Positions 13,632 through 18,106 of a stretch of DNA of 18,106 nt are shown in pieces. A program made the translations under genes and the position numbers. The stretch spans positions 1-18,106 of the forward strand of contig DATDYA010000050.1 in NCBI GenBank assembly GCA_035289165.1, written 5' to 3'. Position 1 is the stretch's first letter, and every line of letters begins with the position of its first letter. This DNA comes from DATDYA01 sp035289165. Lineage in GTDB: Bacteria; Patescibacteriota; Patescibacteriia; Magasanikbacterales; GWA2-37-8. A model generated the notes under the pieces. That model did not search any database. It saw only the letters and a list, made by a program, of their open reading frames with translations, and had not been told where the DNA came from.

Positions 13632-14651
13632 ATGTACATCCCCCCGAAATTATCTGATTTTCTTGCTTCTTTTGGCATCATGGTTCTCGGGGTAGCTTTG
13701 GTATTCGCCGGTTCAGTTTCCGTTAAAAAAATTCCGGGTGAAGTTTGGCAGTACCCAGTTTCAGGCTTGCGGAAAGCTTTTTATCGTGAGCCAGTTGCTA
13801 CGGCTTTACCAGCGAGCCGTCCTCGAGTGCCTCTTCAAATAACTACCAGTACCTGTCCAGTCGAGTTAACTGCTACTTCCGTTTTAGTGCTTGATGATGA
13901 AACTAATACGGTTTTGTTTAGTAAGAATGCCGCCGAAGTACGGTCGCTCGCGAGCATTACAAAGTTGATGGCCGCCTTGGTCTTAATGGATTTAAAACCG
14001 GAGTGGGCAACGTCGACAGTGGTTACAACTGCTGATTTTAGTTCGAGTAGCCATTTCATTAATGTTGGAGAAAAATTTAAAATTGAAGATCTGTGGCATA
14101 TTGCTCTTATTGGTTCGTCTAACAGCGCGATTAATACTTTAGTCAGGAATACTGGGCTAACGCCAGAGAACTTCGCTATTTTAATGAATAGAAAGGCAAA
14201 AGAGATTGGTTTAAGTAAGGCCAGTTTTGTGGAACCGACTGGTTTGGACGAAAAGAATGTTGCCGATGCCCCTGATGTGGCAAAGTTATTGAAAGAAGCT
14301 TTAGCAATTGATAAGATTAAAAAGACTTTGCAGATTGGGCAATATTATTCTCACCCAATCGGGATGAAAAAAGAACGCCGGGTTTGGAGCACAAATTGGC
14401 TTTTGACTAATTGGGTGCCAAATCGTTTTGCGGAAGATAAAATAGTTGGCAAAACTGGCTTTATTAATGATTCGAAATATAATTTTACGGTTCGTATCGA
14501 AGATGATAACCATCATGCGATTCGAATCGTGGTATTAGGTTCAGAATCCAACGAATCACGCTTTAGTGAGGCGAGAGATCTAGCGGAATGGATTTTTAAA
14601 AATTATCTTTGGCCGGGCGACGAAGGTTATGAAAAACTCTGGGGAAATTAG
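13632..14651 (+). CDS. D-alanyl-D-alanine carboxypeptidase family protein (peptidase S11)
   Basis: A 339-residue penicillin-binding-protein-like serine peptidase of the DacA/PBP5 type, which trims or hydrolyses D-Ala-D-Ala ends of peptidoglycan stem peptides outside the membrane. An N-terminal hydrophobic segment (about residues 12-30) serves as signal or anchor, followed by a proline-rich linker. All three active-site motifs are present: S108-I-T-K111, S162-S-N164 and K274-T-G276. The family's A-T-S-L...S-I-T-K context and the E-P-T-G-L segment (201-205) are also there. It lacks the long C-terminal beta domain of PBP5 and ends soon after the transpeptidase-like fold. It starts 2 bases after scpB and is the last gene before the pgk promoter; I see no terminator after it. 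Family sure, exact substrate not. Confidence 0.92.
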   Translation: MYIPPKLSDFLASFGIMVLGVALVFAGSVSVKKIPGEVWQYPVSGLRKAFYREPVATALPASRPRVPLQITTSTCPVELTATSVLVLDDETNTVLFSKNAAEVRSLASITKLMAALVLMDLKPEWATSTVVTTADFSSSSHFINVGEKFKIEDLWHIALIGSSNSAINTLVRNTGLTPENFAILMNRKAKEIGLSKASFVEPTGLDEKNVADAPDVAKLLKEALAIDKIKKTLQIGQYYSHPIGMKKERRVWSTNWLLTNWVPNRFAEDKIVGKTGFINDSKYNFTVRIEDDNHHAIRIVVLGSESNESRFSEARDLAEWIFKNYLWPGDEGYEKLWGN

Positions 14652-14656
14652 TTTGG

Positions 14657-14685
14657 TTGGAGCAGGGACTTCTTTGTGGTATAAT
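14657..14685 (+). promoter_or_regulatory. pgk promoter with extended -10
   Basis: TTGGAG (14657-14662), a 17-base spacer and a perfect TATAAT (14680-14685) preceded by TG at the extended position (14677-14678). It lies just after the stop of the preceding gene. The predicted start near 14692 leaves about 14 untranslated bases before the pgk ATG at 14706. Confidence 0.8.
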
Positions 14686-14707
14686 ATAGTCAAACTAGCT
14701 TGACTAT
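14686..14707 (+). promoter_or_regulatory. Perfect inverted repeat over pgk start site and start codon
   Basis: ATAGTCAA (14686-14693) and TTGACTAT (14700-14707) are perfect reverse complements separated by 6 bases. The left arm directly follows the -10 box and covers the predicted transcription start; the right arm ends on the A and T of the pgk start codon. As DNA it is placed as an operator; as RNA only a transcript starting at the left end could fold it. Confidence 0.6.
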
Positions 14708-15881
14708 GAAATTTAGGTCAGTCAGGACCGCGAAAAATTTGAAAAATAAATACGTTCTTTTGCGAACGGATTTTAACGTTCCGCTTGAAAACGGTAAGGT
14801 GTTGGAGGATTATCGGATAGTGAGAAGCTTGCCAACGATTAAATATTTGCAGAGCAAAGGGGCACGAATAATTATTTTAAGCCACTTGGGCCGCCCCCAC
14901 GGTTATAACCCCGAATTTAGCTTGCAGGCCGTTGGCCGCCGGCTCGGACGTTTGTTGGGGGAGACTATAAATTTTGTTTCGGCTGACGAGTGGTATGAAA
15001 GTGAACCAATATTACCACAATTGGAATCCGGTAGTGTTACTTTGTTGGACAATGTTCGTTTTATTAGGGGAGAGGAGAAAAATGAAGATAGCGCTCGGCG
15101 TTTTTTTAAACAATGGGGCGAGGTGTTTGTTTTGGATGGCTTTGGGGTAGTCCATCGTGACTCGGCGACTGTCTCTGGCTTAGCCCGAGAACTGCCCTCG
15201 TATGCCGGGCTGCTTTTAGAAGAAGAGGTAGCTACTTTGACCCGCGTTATGGAAAAGCCAAAAAAACCATTGATAGTCGTTTTGGGTGGCGCCAAACTAG
15301 AAACAAAGTTACCGATGGTAAAAAAATTGCTTCCGATTGCGGATAAAATATTGTTAGGTGGAGCGGTATTTAACACTTATCTTTTTGCTCGAGGATTTAG
15401 AGTTGGTAATTCCCTGATTGACAAAGGGTTGAAAGCCGAGGCGCTAGAACATCTTTGGTCAGATAAAATTATTATGCCGGTTGATGTGGTCGTAGGCAAG
15501 AAAAACGGAGGAAAAGCGAGAGTGGAACAAGTGGTTAAACTGGATTTAAAAGATAAAAATGAGGGGATCTATGATATTGGTCCGGCCACGGTCAGAATTT
15601 ATGCCGGTTATTTAAAACAGGCAAACACGATTATTTGGAATGGAGCGATGGGATATTTTGAAACCAAGCCTTATCATCACGGAACGCATGCCGTGGCGAG
15701 AATTATTGCCGCTCGCTCTAAAGGTAAAGCGTTTGGAGTGGTCGGAGGCGGGGAAACACTAGAAGTCATTAAAGCTTTAAATTTAGATGATCAGATTGAT
15801 TTAATTTCTACTGGCGGGGGAGCGATGCTTGAGTTTTTAAGTGGTAAAGATCTGCCCGGGTTAGAGGCCTTAAAAAAATAA
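14706..15881 (+). CDS. pgk: Phosphoglycerate kinase
   Basis: PGK transfers the acyl phosphate of 1,3-bisphosphoglycerate to ADP, the first ATP-yielding step of lower glycolysis. I take ATG 14706 (391 residues, normal length) because it places the start right before the family's V-R-T-A-K-N-L...V-L-L-R-T-D-F-N-V-P; an in-frame TTG two codons earlier is less likely. Other marks: S-H-L-G-R-P, V-R-F-x-x-G-E-E-K-N, G-F-G-V-V-H-R, the nucleotide-site G-G-A-K-L-E-T-K, W-N-G-A-M-G-Y-F-E, and G-G-G-E-T near the C-terminus, where D is commoner than E. It has its own promoter with a palindrome across the start, no Shine-Dalgarno site and no terminator after it; read-through into the next gene is likely. 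Confidence 0.96.
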   Translation: MKFRSVRTAKNLKNKYVLLRTDFNVPLENGKVLEDYRIVRSLPTIKYLQSKGARIIILSHLGRPHGYNPEFSLQAVGRRLGRLLGETINFVSADEWYESEPILPQLESGSVTLLDNVRFIRGEEKNEDSARRFFKQWGEVFVLDGFGVVHRDSATVSGLARELPSYAGLLLEEEVATLTRVMEKPKKPLIVVLGGAKLETKLPMVKKLLPIADKILLGGAVFNTYLFARGFRVGNSLIDKGLKAEALEHLWSDKIIMPVDVVVGKKNGGKARVEQVVKLDLKDKNEGIYDIGPATVRIYAGYLKQANTIIWNGAMGYFETKPYHHGTHAVARIIAARSKGKAFGVVGGGETLEVIKALNLDDQIDLISTGGGAMLEFLSGKDLPGLEALKK

Positions 15882-15900
15882 AGTTATTTATTATTTATTA

Positions 15901-15939
15901 CCACTCGCTTCACCGCACGGTGAACAAGAGTGGGGAGGA
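15901..15939 (+). promoter_or_regulatory. Leader hairpin and strong Shine-Dalgarno site of the SIMPL gene
   Basis: A two-part hairpin pairs CCACTC (15901-15906) with GAGTGG (15928-15933) and TTCACC (15909-15914) with GGTGAA (15919-15924), with a small internal loop and a GCAC tetraloop. GGAGG (15934-15938) follows directly, 8 bases before the ATG. There is no T-run, so it is not a pgk terminator. It may keep the ribosome site open or control it. Confidence 0.65.
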
Positions 15940-15946
15940 TTAATTT

Positions 15947-16789
15947 ATGCCATTAGGCTTAAATCGAACCCCGCCGCCGCCTAGTCGTGTCGAAGACCGT
16001 GGCTGCGATTGTACTTATTGGGGCGGAGAATTTGTTAAAAAGATTATCTTAACATTTTTGGGCGTTTTGTTGGTTTACGTAATTTTCTTCATCGGGACAT
16101 TGATTCGCAATAATTTGAAGAAATACGATACGATTGGCATGTCACCTAAAATGGAACGAACGATTGTGGTGACTGGCGTGGGCCGGGCTCTGGGTAGTAA
16201 CGACATAGCTATGACCACAATTGGCTACTCGAATGTTGATAAGGACGTGGCCAAGGCGCAAGAAGCCAATAAAAATGTGATGGATAAAGTGATGGCGGAT
16301 TTAAAGAAGATGGGCATGGAAGATAAAGATTTGCAGAGCAATTACACTATATATCCAGAGTATACTTATACCGAGGGCAAGGGCCAGGAGTTAAAGGGTT
16401 ATCGGGTGACTAATCAGTTAACGGTGAAAATTCGTGATCTTTCTAAGATCAGCGAAGTTCTTGGTTTAGCTGGTAAATATGGTGCTAATGAGGTTGGTGG
16501 CTTGAGTTTCACTATTGACGATCCAGAGAATCTAAAGTCCGTGGCGCGCGAAAAAGGATTGAATGACGCTAAAGCTAAAGCGGAATATTTGGCTAAATCT
16601 TTGGGAATGCGTTTAGGATCGGTGGTTAACTTTAATGAGTATGCGCCGGACTATGGCGTTTCTCCTTATTATAAAGATGGATTGAATTTTGGCATGGCCG
16701 AGGGTGGTGGCGCTCCGGCAGCGGTCGCTTCAGGGAGTCGGGATGTAACGGTCAACGTAAACGTTACTTATGAAATAATGCCTTATTAA
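15947..16789 (+). CDS. SIMPL domain (DUF541) membrane-anchored protein
   Basis: A 280-residue protein with a cytoplasmic N-terminus, one membrane span (about residues 33-53) and an extracytoplasmic SIMPL/DUF541 domain (about 70-278). The domain shows R-T-I-V-V-T-G-V-G at its start, the repeated A-x-x-A-x-x-x-N-x-x-x-M-D-K-V helix, S-N-Y-T-I-Y-P-E-Y, G-Y-R-V-T-N-Q-L-T-V-K-I-R-D, A-K-A-K-A-E-Y-L-A-K-S-L-G, and a closing V-T-V-N-V-N-V-T-Y-E. SIMPL proteins form oligomeric shells or periplasmic assemblies in other bacteria, with roles in stress tolerance; here the job is unknown. The strong Shine-Dalgarno site fixes ATG 15947. This gives an odd 28-residue pre-membrane region with P9-P-P-P12 and a C20-x-C22 pair. 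A terminator follows the gene. Confidence 0.88.
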   Translation: MPLGLNRTPPPPSRVEDRGCDCTYWGGEFVKKIILTFLGVLLVYVIFFIGTLIRNNLKKYDTIGMSPKMERTIVVTGVGRALGSNDIAMTTIGYSNVDKDVAKAQEANKNVMDKVMADLKKMGMEDKDLQSNYTIYPEYTYTEGKGQELKGYRVTNQLTVKIRDLSKISEVLGLAGKYGANEVGGLSFTIDDPENLKSVAREKGLNDAKAKAEYLAKSLGMRLGSVVNFNEYAPDYGVSPYYKDGLNFGMAEGGGAPAAVASGSRDVTVNVNVTYEIMPY

Positions 16790-16804
16790 TCACGAGAGAA
16801 ATTG

Positions 16805-16840
16805 CCCCAGACTTGTCACAGTCTGGGGTTTATTTTTTTA
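16805..16840 (+). terminator. Intrinsic terminator after the SIMPL gene
   Basis: A perfect 9-bp stem (CCCCAGACT 16805-16813, AGTCTGGGG 16820-16828) with a 6-base loop is followed by TTTATTTTTTTA. It starts 15 bases after the stop codon and separates this unit from eno. Confidence 0.92.
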
Positions 16841-16848
16841 CCCCGTTG

Positions 16849-16857
16849 TGTTAAGAT
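16849..16857 (+). promoter_or_regulatory. Candidate eno promoter (extended -10)
   Basis: TGTTAAGAT (16849-16857) has the extended -10 TG and a four- to five-match -10 box; TATATT at 16857-16862 is an alternative. No clear -35. The start would be near 16864-16869, leaving a 14-20 base leader. It lies between the terminator and the eno ATG. Confidence 0.5.
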
Positions 16858-16882
16858 ATATTCGCTTAGTTAAAAGAATTTT

Positions 16883-18106
16883 ATGAAAATAAAACAAATT
16901 CAAGCCAGGGAAATTTTAGACTCACGCGGTAATCCTACTGTTGAGGCCAAGGTGATTTTAGACAATAGTATATTTGGAGTGGCAAAAGTCCCGTCCGGAG
17001 CGTCGACCGGTACGCACGAGGCTTTGGAACTTCGTGACGGCGGTAAAAGATATGGCGGTAAAGGGGTTTTGAGGGCAGTAAAAAATGTTAATACTATTAT
17101 TGCTAAAAATTTAGTGGGAGCAGAGGTATATAATTTGGTAGCGCTGGATGAAAAGATGCTTGCGCTTGATGGCACAAAAAATAAATCCAAGCTGGGCGCA
17201 AATGCCATCCTAGCAGTTTCTATGGCGGCGGCTCGGGCTGGTGCGGCAGCGGCAAAAAAACCATTATATAAATATTTACGCGAGGTGTACAAGTTGAAAG
17301 AAAAAGAGTGGCGATTGCCGGTACCGACGATGAATATTTTAAATGGTGGTCGGCATGCCGACAACGGCTTAACGGTTCAGGAATTTATGATCATACCGCG
17401 TCATAAATTATTGTCGGAACGGGTGAGAATAGGTGTCGAGGTTTTTCATGCTCTAGCGGTTATCTTAAGTCAGAAAGGTTATAAAACTGCGGTGGGGGAT
17501 GAGGGTGGTTTCGCTCCAGAATTGTTAAACAACGAACGCGCCCTACAGTTCATAATGGAAGCGATAAAAAGTGCTGGTTTTACTCCTGGTAAACAGGTTT
17601 TTCTAGGGTTAGATGTGGCGGCGTCAGAATTTTACCATCATGAAAAATATTATTTTTTAAATAACAAACAAGGTTGGACCAATGAGAAAATGATTGGGTT
17701 ATTAAAACAGTGGGCCAAGAAGTACCCCCTTATTTTGATTGAAGATGGCTTAAGCGAGGATGATTGGCAGGGGTGGTCCAAGTTAACTAAAGAATTAGGT
17801 AAGAACCTAAATTTGGTCGGTGATGATTTATTTGTGACTAATGTGAAAAGATTGGAGCGGGGGATTAAAGAGAAAGTCGGTAATGCTATTCTTGTTAAGT
17901 TAAATCAGATCGGTACAGTTACAGAAACAATCCAGGCGATTAACCTAGCCAAGGAGAGTGGTTATAAAGTAGTGGTGTCGCATCGTTCGGGTGAAACCGC
18001 GGATACTTTTATCGCCGACCTGGCTGTCGCGGTAAATTCAGAGTTTATTAAAACTGGTTCTTTGTCTCGTTCAGAACGGGTAGAAAAATATAATCGTTTA
18101 ATGGAA
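16883..18106 (+). CDS. eno: Enolase, C-terminal end cut off by the window
   Basis: Enolase interconverts 2-phosphoglycerate and phosphoenolpyruvate in lower glycolysis. The frame is open from ATG 16883 to the last base (408 codons, no stop); about 10-20 residues should be missing. The start M-K-I-K-Q-I-Q-A-R-E-I-L-D-S-R-G-N-P-T-V-E is diagnostic. The active site is complete: the mobile loop S-G-A-S-T-G (38-43), E207 in G-D-E-G-G-F, metal ligands D244, E287 and D314, the catalytic base K339 in V-K-L-N-Q-I-G-T, H367-R-S in V-S-H-R-S-G-E-T, and K390. Clear start-site family alignment but no Shine-Dalgarno sequence. It is probably transcribed from its own promoter after the SIMPL terminator. Confidence 0.97.
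   Translation, partial: MKIKQIQAREILDSRGNPTVEAKVILDNSIFGVAKVPSGASTGTHEALELRDGGKRYGGKGVLRAVKNVNTIIAKNLVGAEVYNLVALDEKMLALDGTKNKSKLGANAILAVSMAAARAGAAAAKKPLYKYLREVYKLKEKEWRLPVPTMNILNGGRHADNGLTVQEFMIIPRHKLLSERVRIGVEVFHALAVILSQKGYKTAVGDEGGFAPELLNNERALQFIMEAIKSAGFTPGKQVFLGLDVAASEFYHHEKYYFLNNKQGWTNEKMIGLLKQWAKKYPLILIEDGLSEDDWQGWSKLTKELGKNLNLVGDDLFVTNVKRLERGIKEKVGNAILVKLNQIGTVTETIQAINLAKESGYKVVVSHRSGETADTFIADLAVAVNSEFIKTGSLSRSERVEKYNRLME

Noticed and set aside
15901..15933. Terminator for pgk
   Set aside because: The hairpin is good but has no T-run after it and is followed directly by a ribosome binding site.
15925..15995. tRNA- or tmRNA-like 3' end (ATCGAACCCCGCCGCC stretch)
   Set aside because: The T-arm partner strand, acceptor stem and the rest of the fold are missing, and the stretch is in frame with the SIMPL gene.
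1..18106. CRISPR array, insertion sequence, prophage or integration site
   Set aside because: I see no spaced direct repeats, transposase or integrase frame, terminal inverted repeats or tRNA target; the gene set is housekeeping throughout.

Overview
The window is moderately AT-rich, gene-dense bacterial chromosome with no mobile element, CRISPR array, tRNA or rRNA that I can see. Several features suggest a candidate phylum radiation (Patescibacteria, probably Parcubacteria-like) genome. These are a short archaeal-type aspartyl-tRNA synthetase without the bacterial insertion domain, small conserved proteins I associate with that group (a DUF5674 protein, a W-rich 110-residue protein, a small basic winged-helix-like protein before scpA), a large FN3/carbohydrate-binding-like surface protein, and very few Shine-Dalgarno sites. 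TGA is used as a stop (scpA, maf), which excludes the recoded Gracilibacteria/SR1 code. The lineage call is an inference from protein character only.

Layout. Bases 1-505 hold the end of a DUF3048 (YerB-like) gene on the + strand, which overlaps the end of prmC. Its terminator lies inside the prmC coding sequence. Bases 477-2739 on the - strand hold rpmE, prfA and prmC, with a terminator between rpmE and prfA. Back-to-back promoters separate rpmE from a + strand rpsB-tsf operon (2810-4800) with a structured leader and a terminator. Bases 4845-8410 form a single-gene unit for a secreted or anchored surface protein of about 1,150 residues. Its natural start and signal sequence are separated from the rest by a one-base frame break at a run of seven T. 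Bases 8401-14651 form a long co-directional, tightly packed run: gap, DUF5674 gene, conserved hypothetical, aspS, winged-helix-like gene, scpA, maf, scpB and a DacA-type peptidase. Bases 14657-15881 hold pgk with its own promoter, then a SIMPL-domain membrane protein with a hairpin and a strong ribosome binding site before it, then a terminator. From about 16849 a new promoter drives eno, which runs off the end of the window.

How the genes fit together. Most of the window is housekeeping: translation (prfA, prmC, rpmE, rpsB, tsf, aspS), lower glycolysis (gap, pgk, eno), chromosome segregation (scpA, scpB) and the envelope (surface protein, DacA-like enzyme, SIMPL protein). The three glycolytic genes each appear to have their own promoter and are interleaved with unrelated genes. 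No stretch longer than 300 bases lacks a gene. The most unusual material is in control regions: the frame break plus terminator-like hairpin at the start of the surface-protein gene, perfect palindromes in the gap and pgk promoter/start regions, and hairpins just before the only two good ribosome binding sites.
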